Both the position numbers and the translations under genes were made by a program. This document shows positions 1-8,826 of a DNA stretch of 64,000 bases, one piece after another. The notes under the pieces were generated by a model, which worked only from the letters and a program-made list of their open reading frames with translations, searched no databases and was not told the origin of the DNA. This DNA is from CAZCTC01 sp964501335. Its GTDB lineage: Bacteria; Chloroflexota; Anaerolineae; B4-G1; SLSP01. The stretch lies in NCBI GenBank assembly GCA_964501335.1, contig CAZCTC010000010.1, positions 96,760-160,759 of the forward strand. Direction: 5' to 3'. Each line of letters opens with the position of its first letter. The first letter of the stretch is position 1.

Positions 1-145
1 GGCGCAGGTTGGAATTTCTTAAAAAAAGAAAATTGCTTCTGAAATCGTGAACATTTTGGGGAGTGGTCTCGTGTAATGAATAAGTCGCAGCTACAACGCC
101 CCAAGATTTAGTAGCGAAATCAGTTAGTTAATAAGGAGGATTGTG

Positions 146-1756
146 ATGAACGCTTTTACACGGATGTTAAGTGGAGGAGTGATTTTAGGAACGCTGTTCC
201 TGACGGCCTGTGGTACCCCTGTTCCTACCGGGGCTCCGACTCAAGAAATGCGGCTTGAGTCAGCAGCTACGGAAGAAGCCACGGAGGCGCCTTATGATTA
301 TGCGCCCGCAGCGACTGCGGCGCCCGCGTTTGACGAGGCGCTTGGGGGACCTTCGACCGGAGGATCGGCCGAACCGAACGATCAACCTTACGGCGATGTT
401 TTCTTTGAGAACTATGGGGTCAATCCGGTCATCGACACGGAAGATGATCATTTTTCGACCTTTGCCGTGGATGTGGACACGGCTTCTTACACGGTAATGC
501 GCCGCTATCTGGCCGACGGCAATCTGCCGGACAAAGACTCGGTGCGGGTCGAGGAATACATCAATTTCTTCGATCAGGAATATACGCCCCCAACGGAAGG
601 CGCTTTTGCCATCCATCTGGAAGGATCGCCGGCGCCTTACGGTGAGAACAATTACTATCTGGTGCGGGTGGGGTTGAAGGGTTATGAAGTTCCGGCTGAA
701 GAGCGGAAGCCGGTGGTACTCACCTTTGTGATCGATGTTTCCGGGTCGATGGGAGAAGGAAACCGGCTGGCATTGGTTAAGCAGGCTTTGCAACTGCTGG
801 TGCAGAACCTTCGCCCTACGGATAAAGTTGCCGTCGTGGTGTACGGCGATGTGGCGCATGTGGTGCTGGAACATACCCCCGTTTCGGAATCCAACACCAT
901 TTTGCAGGCGATCAATCGTTTGCAGACCGAAGGGGCTACCAATGCTGAGGATGGGCTGAAATTGGGTTATCAACTTGCAGATCAGGCTTTTGAAGATGGT
1001 GCCATCAACCGGGTGATCCTCTGCTCGGATGGGGTAGCCAATGTAGGAAATACGGGGCCCGATTCTATTTTGCAGCAGATTCGCCGCTATGCCGACAATG
1101 GTATTTTTATGACGACCGTGGGCTTTGGGATGGGGAATTACAACGATGTGCTGATGGAGCAACTGGCCGATGACGGCGACGGTTTTTACGCTTATGTGGA
1201 CGATATCAAAGAGGCCGAGCGGGTCTTTGTGAACGATTTGACTTCATCGTTACAGGTGATCGCCAAGGATGCCAAAATCCAGGTCGATTTCAATCCCCAG
1301 GTGGTGGCTCGTTATCGGCTGATCGGTTATGAGAATCGGGATGTGGCCGATGAAGATTTCCGCAACGACAATGTGGATGCGGGTGAGATCGGGGTCGGGC
1401 ACAGCGTCACGGCGCTTTATGAGGTGAAATTCCAGCGGGAGATCGATCCTCAGGCGACGGCGATGACCGTGGCGGTGCGGTATGCCGATCCCGACAGCGG
1501 GAATGTGACAGAGATTTCCCGTTCGATCGCTCAGGCCGATCTGGCAACTGCTTTTGAGGCGACCTCGCCGCGGTTCCAGTTGGATGCGGTGGCGGCTGAA
1601 TATGCGGAGATTTTGCGGGAGAGTTACTGGGCGCGCGGTTCAACGTTAGAAGCCCTGGTTTCTCAAGCGCGGCGGATTGCCGATGCTTTGCCGCAAGATG
1701 CAGAGGTGCGGGAATTTGCGGATCTGGTAGCCCGAGCCGCTCAGTTGCGGAGATAA
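146..1756 (+). CDS. VWA-domain lipoprotein (YfbK-like)
   Basis: Predicted secreted lipoprotein of 536 residues with a von Willebrand factor A domain, probably binding a protein or cell-wall ligand at the membrane surface. The N-terminus has a hydrophobic signal ending in the lipobox LTAC (Cys about residue 22), followed by a low-complexity Ala/Thr/Pro/Glu linker. A YfbK-type N-terminal region (DVDTASYTVMRRYL) precedes the VWA fold, whose MIDAS motif DVSGSMG lies near residue 196. The C-terminal third resembles DUF3520. ATG at 146 is preferred over GTG at 143 because AAGGAGGA at 133-140 is better spaced from it. The gene stands alone and ends before a hairpin. The family is known and the ligand is not. 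Confidence 0.88.
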   Translation: MNAFTRMLSGGVILGTLFLTACGTPVPTGAPTQEMRLESAATEEATEAPYDYAPAATAAPAFDEALGGPSTGGSAEPNDQPYGDVFFENYGVNPVIDTEDDHFSTFAVDVDTASYTVMRRYLADGNLPDKDSVRVEEYINFFDQEYTPPTEGAFAIHLEGSPAPYGENNYYLVRVGLKGYEVPAEERKPVVLTFVIDVSGSMGEGNRLALVKQALQLLVQNLRPTDKVAVVVYGDVAHVVLEHTPVSESNTILQAINRLQTEGATNAEDGLKLGYQLADQAFEDGAINRVILCSDGVANVGNTGPDSILQQIRRYADNGIFMTTVGFGMGNYNDVLMEQLADDGDGFYAYVDDIKEAERVFVNDLTSSLQVIAKDAKIQVDFNPQVVARYRLIGYENRDVADEDFRNDNVDAGEIGVGHSVTALYEVKFQREIDPQATAMTVAVRYADPDSGNVTEISRSIAQADLATAFEATSPRFQLDAVAAEYAEILRESYWARGSTLEALVSQARRIADALPQDAEVREFADLVARAAQLRR

Positions 1757-1775
1757 GAGCGACTTTTCCATAGGG

Positions 1776-1808
1776 ATTGGGCGCGCCTTTTTAAAAGGCG
1801 CGCCCAAT
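1776..1808 (+). terminator. GC-rich hairpin between the VWA and HDAC-like genes
   Basis: Near-perfect palindrome with arms ATTGGGCGCGCC and GGCGCGCCCAAT around a T5A4 centre. It lies 20 nt after the VWA stop codon and upstream of the next promoter. Probably a terminator, though there is no long T-run after the right arm. Confidence 0.6.
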
Positions 1809-1839
1809 CTGCGTTTCTGGGATTTGTCTGACTCCGGGG

Positions 1840-1845
1840 TATAAT
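1840..1845 (+). promoter_or_regulatory. -10 box for the HDAC-like operon
   Basis: A perfect TATAAT lies 33 nt upstream of the ATG at 1879. No convincing -35 hexamer sits at 16-18 nt. A good ribosome site (AAAGGAGG) follows just before the gene. Confidence 0.5.
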
Positions 1846-1878
1846 GCGAATCGAATTTTGAACAAAGGAGGCTAGAGG

Positions 1879-2895
1879 ATGCACATCATTTATACAGAAC
1901 GGCATCGACTCCATGCGACGGAGGATGTCTGGTATGAAGGGCATCCTCTGATAGTCGAAGAGGTCCCGGCGCGGGTGGAGAATATTTTGACAGCGGTGCA
2001 GGCGGGGGGGCTGGGACCGGTCATCCCGGCGGAGGACCACGGCCTTGAGCCGGTGCTGGCCGTTCACGACGAAGGGATGGTGCAATATCTTCAATCAGCT
2101 TATGCTGAAAACCTGGCCTATTTCGGCAAGGCGGAACCTGTCTTACCGGGAACCTTTGCGATGCGTTATACCGGTTCTCGTCCCAAAGGTTTTTTAGGGC
2201 AATTGGGATATTATGCTTTTGGAATTGGGACCCCCATACTGGAACAGACATGGGAAGCGGCGTACTGGAGTGCTCAAAGTGCTTTAACGGCGGCTGACCG
2301 GGTATTGGCCGGGGAACGGGTCACTTATGCGCTTTGTCGTCCGCCGGGACACCATGCTGCTCAGGATTTATATGGGGGGTTTTGCTATCTGAACAACGTA
2401 GCCATCGCGGCGCGGCGGTTGCAGCGTGAGGGGAAGGTAGCGATTCTGGATATCGATTACCATCACGGCAACGGGACCCAATCCATTTTTTATTCAGATC
2501 CGACCGTGTTGTTTTGTTCTTTACATGCCGACCCTGAGGAGAATTATCCTTTTTATTGGGGAAATCCTCAGGAACGAGGCTGTGGAGCGGGAGAAGGGTT
2601 CAATTATAACTGGATCGTGCCGCAGCTGGCGGATGATTTCATTTATCTTCGGATTTTGGAACAGGCCCTGGGTAAAATTCAGGAGTTCAAACCGACGGTG
2701 TTACTGGTTTCGACCGGGTTTGATACGGCAGTGGGCGATGAAGTGGGGGGATTTTGTGTGACAGGGGATGGTTTTCGATCCATTGGACGGGCTATTGCCG
2801 GGTTAGGATTGCCGATTGTTTTGGTTCAAGAGGGCGGATATCGACTGGATACCCTGGGGGAAAACGCTGTGGCATTTTTGGAGGCTTTTGAATGA
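1879..2895 (+). CDS. Histone deacetylase family / acetylpolyamine amidohydrolase
   Basis: Zinc-dependent deacetylase of 338 residues, the usual length for bacterial class II HDAC-like and acetylpolyamine amidohydrolases, which remove acetyl groups from polyamines or other acylated amines in the cytosol. Family motifs appear in order: the catalytic His pair in RPPGHHA (about residue 155), zinc ligands in DIDYHHGNGTQ (about 191), SLHADPEENYPFYWG, and a third zinc Asp in STGFDTAVGD (about 283). The start has a strong RBS. The stop overlaps the next gene by ATGA, so the membrane protein downstream is probably translationally coupled. The substrate cannot be decided from sequence; the ENYPFYWG stretch favours the polyamine-type subgroup. 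Confidence 0.9.
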   Translation: MHIIYTERHRLHATEDVWYEGHPLIVEEVPARVENILTAVQAGGLGPVIPAEDHGLEPVLAVHDEGMVQYLQSAYAENLAYFGKAEPVLPGTFAMRYTGSRPKGFLGQLGYYAFGIGTPILEQTWEAAYWSAQSALTAADRVLAGERVTYALCRPPGHHAAQDLYGGFCYLNNVAIAARRLQREGKVAILDIDYHHGNGTQSIFYSDPTVLFCSLHADPEENYPFYWGNPQERGCGAGEGFNYNWIVPQLADDFIYLRILEQALGKIQEFKPTVLLVSTGFDTAVGDEVGGFCVTGDGFRSIGRAIAGLGLPIVLVQEGGYRLDTLGENAVAFLEAFE

Positions 2896-3752
2896 GCTTA
2901 TCGGAAAGAATATCTGTGGAGAGTGGGCGGGAAAGTCACCGTTCCCGGCGGAGTTTGACGGATCTTTTGGGGTGGACTAAATCCAGCTATTGGATGATCA
3001 GTATTTTCTTTGCCATTGTCTTTTTGATTGTGATTGTCTGGTGGCCTTTGGCTGAAGAAGTCCTTTCGTATATCGACCCTGCGCGGCCGTTATGGTTGCA
3101 ACTGGATTGGTTGTTGCTGGGGATCTTTCTGATGATGTCGTTGTTGATCATGGCGGGGGCGGATTTGCGGGCAGATGTCTGGATTGTGTTTGTGGGGCTG
3201 GCTGGAGGGCTGGTTATTGAGAGTTGGGGAACCCAGACGCAATTGTGGACCTATTTCACGCTGGAACGTCCGCCCTTATGGATCATTCCCGCCTGGCCGA
3301 TTGCCAGCCTTTCGATTGACCGGGTGGTGCGTTTTCTCGATAAGCGATTTTTTCAGGGTCCAGAGCGGGTGTATAAGATTTTGTATGTGGCAGTTTTTTT
3401 TATCTTTTTGATCGCTATGGTGCAATTTGTTTACGTAACTTTTAATCGATCTTTGACATGGGCGGCCCTTTTACTCTGTCTTTTTTTGATCTTTACACCT
3501 GTGAATTGGCGACTTACCTTATTGACTTTTGCCGCTGGGGCAGGTTTGGGATATTTCCTGGAACTTTGGGGAACAACACGGGAATGTTGGACTTATTATA
3601 CACATCAGACCCCCCCGTTTTTTGCCGTACTGGCGCATGGGATGGCGGCGGTAGCTTTCTGGCGAGCCGGGCTGGTACTTAAGTGGGGCTGGGATCAGTT
3701 GCTGGGGCGATTCCGTAAACAGATGGTGGATTCGGGATCGGCGGCTGGATAG
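2892..3752 (+). CDS. Multi-pass membrane protein with internal duplication
   Basis: Integral membrane protein of 286 residues with about seven to eight hydrophobic segments; I do not recognise a named family. The two halves are related. ESWGTQTQLWTYFTLERPP near residue 115 matches ELWGTTRECWTYYTHQTPP near residue 232, each following a hydrophobic helix and preceding another. It overlaps the deacetylase gene by 4 nt (ATGA), so both are probably made together. The conserved E-x-WGT-x4-W-T-Y-x-T-x3-PP pattern at a helix end suggests a functional site, perhaps for a lipid or small metabolite. That is inference only. It ends before a hairpin shared with the convergent SRPBCC gene. Confidence 0.75.
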   Translation: MSLSERISVESGRESHRSRRSLTDLLGWTKSSYWMISIFFAIVFLIVIVWWPLAEEVLSYIDPARPLWLQLDWLLLGIFLMMSLLIMAGADLRADVWIVFVGLAGGLVIESWGTQTQLWTYFTLERPPLWIIPAWPIASLSIDRVVRFLDKRFFQGPERVYKILYVAVFFIFLIAMVQFVYVTFNRSLTWAALLLCLFLIFTPVNWRLTLLTFAAGAGLGYFLELWGTTRECWTYYTHQTPPFFAVLAHGMAAVAFWRAGLVLKWGWDQLLGRFRKQMVDSGSAAG

Positions 3753-3777
3753 TCTGGGGAAAAGAGTTTGGGGGCTT

Positions 3778-3809
3778 TTTTTCGCCCGCCTTTGGAGGCG
3801 GGCGAAAAA
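3778..3809. terminator. Bidirectional terminator between convergent genes
   Basis: Perfect 14-bp stem (TTTTTCGCCCGCCT and complement) with loop TTGG, with T-runs and A-runs on the outer arms. It can serve both the plus-strand membrane protein ending at 3752 and the minus-strand gene ending at 3817. Confidence 0.8.
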
Positions 3810-3816
3810 TTGAGGC

Positions 3817-4536
3817 TTAGACTTGCGAGTGTTGGCATTCACCTGGAAAAAGTTCGCCAGTTTCCATCATGTGTTTAAAGTTACAGAGATCCTCTCTGAT
3901 TTGTTGTTCCGGAGTTTTGCCGAACATGGTCGCAATGGCCATCCCCAGAGAGCCAGCCGGAGGGATATAGCGCAGAATGACATGGATTCGGGTTTGTCCG
4001 TCCGGCAGGGATTCAAAATGGACTGAACCGGCATGTTCCACTGCGGACCCTGGAAGGGATCGCCAGCCGATCAGCTTATTTTCTTCCTCATTGACGATTT
4101 CTCCGTCCCATGCTACCCGAATTCCGGCGGGACCCCGGGCCACCCAGCGGGTACGTTTCTCATCCAACCATTCGACAGATTCCAGATGGCGCATAATGCG
4201 GGGCAGGTTTTCCAGATTACGCCAATAGCGATAGAGTTCATCTGCCGGTTTATCGACCACAATGGATTCCTCAAACTTGTAGCCTTTTCCGTAAGGCACA
4301 CTGATATTGGCTCCTCCGCCCCTAATAATGGGAAGATGCCCTTCCACATCCCGGAGTTTCAGGCTTTGGGTTGCTCCATTGTAGATGAACCCGCCGCCGA
4401 TGATCGCCAGGAGCAGTCCATCAAAAGAACGTCGTCTTAGACCATAGAGAGTGAGGACACTGCCGCCGATGATGGTTGCCAGACGCCGTGCTTTAACAGG
4501 GTCCATTTGATTTTTGGATACATTTTCCATTTCCAT
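3817..4536 (-). CDS. SRPBCC (polyketide cyclase-like) protein with membrane N-terminus
   Basis: Protein of 239 residues. Residues about 15-60 (IIGGSVLTLYGL ... LLAIIGGGFIYNGAT) form a short double hydrophobic hairpin of the DUF2892 type. Residues about 85-225 form a SRPBCC/START-like helix-grip domain (SIVVDKPADELYRYWRNLENLPRIM, then WDGEIVNEEENKLIGWRSL), which binds hydrophobic ligands in this superfamily. It is the last gene of a minus-strand run with a rhomboid and two stress-type proteins, suggesting a role in envelope or stress physiology. No catalytic residues can be assigned. Confidence 0.85.
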   Translation of the reverse strand: MEMENVSKNQMDPVKARRLATIIGGSVLTLYGLRRRSFDGLLLAIIGGGFIYNGATQSLKLRDVEGHLPIIRGGGANISVPYGKGYKFEESIVVDKPADELYRYWRNLENLPRIMRHLESVEWLDEKRTRWVARGPAGIRVAWDGEIVNEEENKLIGWRSLPGSAVEHAGSVHFESLPDGQTRIHVILRYIPPAGSLGMAIATMFGKTPEQQIREDLCNFKHMMETGELFPGECQHSQV

Positions 4537-4572
4537 ATTTTTGGTCCTTTTCCTTAAGAGGATTAAGGGATA

Positions 4573-5253
4573 TTAAAAGGCCTGCGGTCCTGTAAATTGT
4601 CGGGCTCGAGTGCGAAATAAGCTGCCGATGAGCATACCGAACACAAATCCGCCTATATGGGCCCAGACCGCCACTCCGCTGGTTTGTGCAGTAGGGATTC
4701 CCAGGCTGGCGACCCCATTGAAAAGTTGAGTGATAAACCAGATGCCGAGGAAGAGCAGTGCCGTGACTCGCGTGATCGTGGCATAGAATCCCAACAGGAG
4801 CAACACCCTGATGTGGGAATGCGGAAACATTAGAATATAAGCGCCCAGAATCGCCGCGATGGCACCGCTGGCGCCCAGGCTGGGAATGAGGCTGTCGGGA
4901 TTAAAAAGAATGTGGGTTAACGAGGCTACAATTCCACCTGCGAGGTAGACCGCGAGGTAAGTCAATTTTCCCATGATTGCTTCGACATTGTCTCCGAAGA
5001 CCCAGAGGAAGAGCAGATTTCCCAGAATGTGAGCCCATCCGCCGTGGATGAACATGGAAGTTAACAGGGGCGATACTCCATTTCCCTGTAACAATTCTGC
5101 GGGGATAACTGCGTAATTTCGATAAAAATTTTCCAATTCAGGAGGTGTTAAAAGTAACTGATAAGCAAAAACGGCTGCATTCAACGCGATCAGCAGCCAT
5201 GTTATCCAGGGGCGGATATCATTTCGAACTTCTTCATCGCCAATAGGAAACAT
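4573..5253 (-). CDS. Rhomboid family intramembrane serine protease
   Basis: Six-helix rhomboid protease of 226 residues that cleaves transmembrane substrates within the membrane. The loop-1 signature HGGWAHILGN is present, the catalytic Ser is in GASGAIAAILGAY (about residue 124), and the catalytic His is in WAHIGGFVFG (about 197). The ATG starts a protein with the usual short cytosolic N-terminus (MFPIGDEEV). It sits 23 nt downstream of the DUF5335-like gene on the minus strand and 37 nt upstream of the SRPBCC gene, consistent with one operon. Confidence 0.93.
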   Translation of the reverse strand: MFPIGDEEVRNDIRPWITWLLIALNAAVFAYQLLLTPPELENFYRNYAVIPAELLQGNGVSPLLTSMFIHGGWAHILGNLLFLWVFGDNVEAIMGKLTYLAVYLAGGIVASLTHILFNPDSLIPSLGASGAIAAILGAYILMFPHSHIRVLLLLGFYATITRVTALLFLGIWFITQLFNGVASLGIPTAQTSGVAVWAHIGGFVFGMLIGSLFRTRARQFTGPQAF

Positions 5254-5275
5254 TGCAAATACTCCGTTTCAGGGT

Positions 5276-5635
5276 TTACAGGAGATCTTCGGGGGGATGA
5301 CGGAGGTAAAGATGGTTAATTTCGCCGTTACGGGCTTTTATTTTCAGGTATACCGTTCCTCCCAGGGCTGAGGTGTCTTCGGATTCTATTTCCTGGGCAT
5401 CGCCGATAATATGGTTGAGATCATTGTCATTTTTTTCTTGTAAAAGGATGGCGATAGAATCTGTACTTTCTTGTTGTTCGGCGGTAATTCCTTTGAAGGG
5501 TAATTCTCGGACCATCAAATGGCGGTTGGTATAGGGCGAATCGACCGTCAGGGTCGTCAGCCAGTTTTTATAGGTTTTGCTGAAATCGTTGCAAAAGGCA
5601 GTCCATTGTTCTTTGGGAATATTTATCGATGCCAT
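5276..5635 (-). CDS. DUF5335-like small protein
   Basis: Soluble 119-residue protein starting MASINIPKEQWTAFCNDFSK. The pattern of an N-terminal PxxxWxxFxxxF helix followed by beta-rich sequence and a C-terminal LRHPP resembles DUF5335 proteins, assigned from memory and not by search. No enzyme motif is visible. It lies between the rhomboid and the large Gly-zipper stress protein, both on the minus strand, with a gap of about 90 nt to the latter, so it may belong to the same stress-linked transcription unit. Confidence 0.65.
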   Translation of the reverse strand: MASINIPKEQWTAFCNDFSKTYKNWLTTLTVDSPYTNRHLMVRELPFKGITAEQQESTDSIAILLQEKNDNDLNHIIGDAQEIESEDTSALGGTVYLKIKARNGEINHLYLRHPPEDLL

Positions 5636-5728
5636 AATTTTTCTCCTTGTCGGGTGAGTTTTTTGTGGGTGAGAGCGATGGTAGACCAGGGAGGTCAGGT
5701 TTCCTGACCTCCCGGGTTGGATTAACCG

Positions 5729-7246
5729 TTAACTTACGTTTTTCGCGCGGTTCCACCCTTCATGGATGGCATCGCGAAATTCTTCCCAGGGGCCGAGGTG
5801 CCGTTCTTCCCAGTTCCGTTGCACTTCTGGTTCAATTTCTGACCAGTCGCGATTGCGATAACGGGGCTCCGTGGCCAGGCTGTATCCATAACGATACCCG
5901 GGTTCGTACCGCTCATAGGAATAGCCGCGAGTTCCAAAGGTGCTCTGGTAGTGGCGGCGGAAGTCATCTCGGTAGGTGTTGAAATCCGGTACGCCGGTGC
6001 GTACCCCTTCTCCGCCGTAGGCCGCTTTACGGACTTCATTCCAGGAATAGTAGATCGTGTCGCGGAATTCATTCCAGCTTCCCGGATGGCTTTCTTCCCA
6101 GTGTTGCCGTACTTCCGATTCGATATCCGACCAGCTTCGATTGCGGTAACTGGGGTTGACGGCTACATCATAGCCATAGCGGTAGGCGGGTTCGTATCGT
6201 TCATAAGGATAACCGCGGGTGCGGTAATTGGTCTGGTAATGGTTGCGGAAGGTAAAGTTGTAAGTACTGTATCCTCCTTCGCGTAGAACCGGTTCGGGCT
6301 CTTTGCCGGACACCATGGGGGGAGAAACGGGTTCCTGTTTCCCCGTCACCGTAGTTTTAACCTGATCCCAGGCCCGGCGCACGGCATCCTTCACTTCATC
6401 CCAGGGGCCGGTATTGCCCTCTTCCCATCCCCGGCGGGCTTCCGTTTCGAATTCTTTCCAATCGCGGTTGTGATAGGTGGGTTCCATGGCTAATCCGTAG
6501 CCATAGCGATAGGCGGCTTCGAAATGTTCATAAGGATAGCCCGTGTTTCCAAAGTAAGTCTGATAGTCACGGCGGAAGACCGGATCGAACGCGTTGTAAT
6601 CGCTGCCCGACATCTTTCCGGGTTCGGGAGAGGGCGTGGGGGGGGCGGTGACATTGGGGCCGGTCACATTTGAGGGGGTGAAAACGCCCGGGCGCCAGCC
6701 TTGTTCCTGCCATTTAGCTGCCCGTTCCTCTACATTGACCGGGTTATAGTTCTTCATAATGGAGATAGCTTCATTTACCCGATTGTCGGGGGTTTGAACT
6801 ACCACCAGGGTCCCGCCGCGGCGGATCCCTTCGGCGTAGAGGCGGGCTTCGTTTTCCGGAATTCCGGCATTGACCAACGCACCCACCAGGGCTCCGGCTG
6901 CTGCTCCAATCCCTGCGCCGGCAGCTGCTCCCACACCGGTTCCCAGCAAGACCGTGGCAATAGAACCGGCGGTGATGATGGGGCCGATGCCGGGAATCAC
7001 AATTGCTCCCAGCCCGGCCAGCAATCCACTCAAGCCTCCCAACACCGCTCCCATTCCGGCCCCGGCGGCGGTATCTTCGCCTACCGTTCCTACTTCTCCT
7101 GATTGAATCAATTTCCCATACCGGCCTTCCGGATCATAAGCCGTGAGGCTGATATCATCCCGGTTGAATCCATGTTGGGTCAGATCGCGGACCACATCCC
7201 GGGCGGTTGTCATATCGTCATACAAGCCTACGACTGTCTTTGCCAT
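5729..7246 (-). CDS. General stress protein (YflT-like) with three C-terminal repeats
   Basis: Protein of 505 residues. Residues 1-60 (MAKTVVGLYDDMTTARDVVRDL) match the general-stress-protein 17M/YflT fold. Residues about 60-130 are a Gly/Ala-zipper hydrophobic stretch that could insert in membrane. A Thr/Pro-rich linker follows. The C-terminal half holds three roughly 80-residue repeats (about 218-297, 328-408, 420-503), each with the signature AYRYGY or similar, then NRxWxxxE, W-E-E, GxW and a final W, all hydrophilic and aromatic-rich. RBS AAGGAG lies 9 nt before the ATG. Function is unknown; the N-terminus and context suggest osmotic or general stress. Confidence 0.8.
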   Translation of the reverse strand: MAKTVVGLYDDMTTARDVVRDLTQHGFNRDDISLTAYDPEGRYGKLIQSGEVGTVGEDTAAGAGMGAVLGGLSGLLAGLGAIVIPGIGPIITAGSIATVLLGTGVGAAAGAGIGAAAGALVGALVNAGIPENEARLYAEGIRRGGTLVVVQTPDNRVNEAISIMKNYNPVNVEERAAKWQEQGWRPGVFTPSNVTGPNVTAPPTPSPEPGKMSGSDYNAFDPVFRRDYQTYFGNTGYPYEHFEAAYRYGYGLAMEPTYHNRDWKEFETEARRGWEEGNTGPWDEVKDAVRRAWDQVKTTVTGKQEPVSPPMVSGKEPEPVLREGGYSTYNFTFRNHYQTNYRTRGYPYERYEPAYRYGYDVAVNPSYRNRSWSDIESEVRQHWEESHPGSWNEFRDTIYYSWNEVRKAAYGGEGVRTGVPDFNTYRDDFRRHYQSTFGTRGYSYERYEPGYRYGYSLATEPRYRNRDWSEIEPEVQRNWEERHLGPWEEFRDAIHEGWNRAKNVS

Positions 7247-8071
7247 TTTATTTGAACTCCTTCTCTGAATTTTCTCAAGAAAGTCAAATATCTTGACCGA
7301 GTTTTGATAATTTTTATCCTAACCGAGGGGCGAGGATTTGATAAAGATGCTTTCTGGGGATGTTTTCTGGTCCAGCAAGGTTGACGCGGGGTGTAATTTT
7401 CCCGCCCGGGGGCGGGAGTAGTAAGTTGAGAGGCTTTCCCCAGCATTCCCGGAGGCTCTATCTCTTTTGAATGTAAAGAGGTTGTACGGATCTTCAAAAT
7501 TTAACTTCCTTGTTTTGTTTGTCGCTGATTTGAACCCGAAGGTTTTAGATCTTTGGTCAATGTTCTAAAACTAACATAGCGGAAACCTGATGTCCATGTG
7601 CCGGGATACAAAAAAGAGATAGGGCTGAAGATATATTCCCTCCCCGGATGCTGGGCGGTTTCGACGCTATTCGCTAGGAAATTTGGCCGGGAAGGGGATC
7701 GCATGGGGCGAGCGGATACAGAAAAGCTATAGATATATCGGATTTTATGCCTGGGGTTAGCAGAAGATATATAGACAAGGTTTTTGTTTACCGGTACGCT
7801 GGATTATGGAATACGGGCAGGAATTTATAGATAGAAAATTGGAACAGAGCGTTCTACAGATGAGTAATTTTTCCCTCTGGCAGGTTGTCCTCAGGTTGAG
7901 TCCTGGATAATTAACTATTTTTTCGGGCATGTTAAAAATTCTATCCTGGTATCATCGATGAAAATCCTTTATTGCCTGAATATTGGAACGAGAAAGTGAC
8001 AGCGAATTTTCGCCTGAGAAAATCCCGAGGGAGAAATCCTGAAGGGCGAGCTGATTTGAAAGGAGGCTGGG
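7247..8071. other. 825-bp divergent intergenic region, no gene seen
   Basis: AT-rich gap between the minus-strand stress protein and the plus-strand gene at 8072. It must hold promoters for both directions. Reading frames here are short, without ribosome sites or family resemblance. The decamer GAAGATATAT occurs twice (about 7627 and 7763) with a related ATAGATATAT near 7729, which could be regulatory. I see no RNA gene. Confidence 0.45.
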
Positions 8072-8362
8072 ATGGCGGGAGATTCAAAAATGACTCAGGA
8101 TCATGAGGTGATTCGCAAGTGGGCTGAAGAACGCGATGGTCGGCCGGCCATGGTGAAAGGAATCGGCGGCGGTGGGGTTGGGTTGTTAAGGATCAGTTTT
8201 CCCGGGTATGGAGAAGAAGATTCTTTGCAAGAAATTTCATGGGAAGAATTTTTTGAAAAATTCGAGGAAAAAAAACTGACTTTTCTTTACCAGGAACGGA
8301 AATCCAGTGGGGAGCTCAGCCGGTTTTCCAAATTTGTAAACCGAGAATCTTTGAATGAATGA
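8072..8362 (+). CDS. Small conserved hypothetical protein
   Basis: Acidic soluble protein of 96 residues. Its pattern (EVIRKWAEERDGRPAMVKG, LRISFPGYG, ISWEEFFEKFEEKKLTFLYQ, SRFSKFVNRE) resembles a widespread small family I recall as hypothetical, sometimes mislabelled as a glucan-branching protein. No catalytic motif is visible. RBS AAAGGAGG precedes the ATG, and a strong terminator follows the stop by 7 nt, so it is a single-gene unit. It opens the plus-strand block leading to the PRC-barrel, USP and glucan synthase genes. Confidence 0.75.
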   Translation: MAGDSKMTQDHEVIRKWAEERDGRPAMVKGIGGGGVGLLRISFPGYGEEDSLQEISWEEFFEKFEEKKLTFLYQERKSSGELSRFSKFVNRESLNE

Positions 8363-8369
8363 ACGGATT

Positions 8370-8410
8370 ATTCCTTGTCTGACGGGTGTCAGGCAAGGAA
8401 TTTTTATTTT
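8370..8410 (+). terminator. Rho-independent terminator
   Basis: Arms ATTCCTTGTCTGAC (8370-8383) and GTCAGGCAAGGAAT (8388-8401) pair almost perfectly around a short loop and run into TTTTTATTTT. Confidence 0.88.
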
Positions 8411-8424
8411 TAAAGGAGTGCAAT

Positions 8425-8814
8425 ATGAGGGTGCCAGTGTGTCGGGGGGTGGGTTTTTTCGAACCACCGCAGGTTATTTCACTAGGGGCCGTATTGGGAT
8501 TTCCAGTGCGGAATCAGCGGGGCGAAAATCTTGGGCGGTTGGATGAAGTTGTTTTCGATGCCGATGAAGCCCGGATTGCTTATGCGATTTTGGTTTTTGA
8601 GAATTTTTCTGAGGAGGTCCCGGAAAAACGTTTTGCTATCCCCTGGAAGGCTTTGGTGTTGCGTGCGGAAGAGGGTTTCTTTATGTTGAAATGTGATCGG
8701 AATACCTTGGAAGATGCTCCTGGTTTTGATCGCACGACATGGAGTCGCATGACCGAGCGCCAATGGTTATCAGAACTTTATCATTATTATGGCTATGTTC
8801 CTTATTGGAAATAA
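8425..8814 (+). CDS. PRC-barrel domain protein
   Basis: Protein of 129 residues. The central part (GAVLGFPVRNQRGENLGRL, then DEARIAYAILVF and FAIPWKAL) is a PRC-barrel, a small beta-barrel found in photosynthetic reaction-centre H subunits, RimM and many stress proteins, where it mediates protein contacts. The upstream in-frame ATG at 8386 lies within the terminator; ATG 8425 has a good RBS (AAAGGAG) and is preferred. The tail (SELYHYYGYVPYWK) is aromatic. It is followed after 12 nt by the USP gene, so the two are probably co-transcribed. Confidence 0.82.
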   Translation: MRVPVCRGVGFFEPPQVISLGAVLGFPVRNQRGENLGRLDEVVFDADEARIAYAILVFENFSEEVPEKRFAIPWKALVLRAEEGFFMLKCDRNTLEDAPGFDRTTWSRMTERQWLSELYHYYGYVPYWK

Positions 8815-8826
8815 GGGGTTACCACC

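Noticed and set aside
260..1162. Long minus-strand reading frame inside the VWA gene
   Set aside because: Antisense shadow of a well-supported gene; His/Arg-rich composition and no family resemblance.
7501..7704. Short minus-strand ORF in the 7.2-8.1 kb gap
   Set aside because: No ribosome site, no recognisable domain, composition like the surrounding non-coding DNA.
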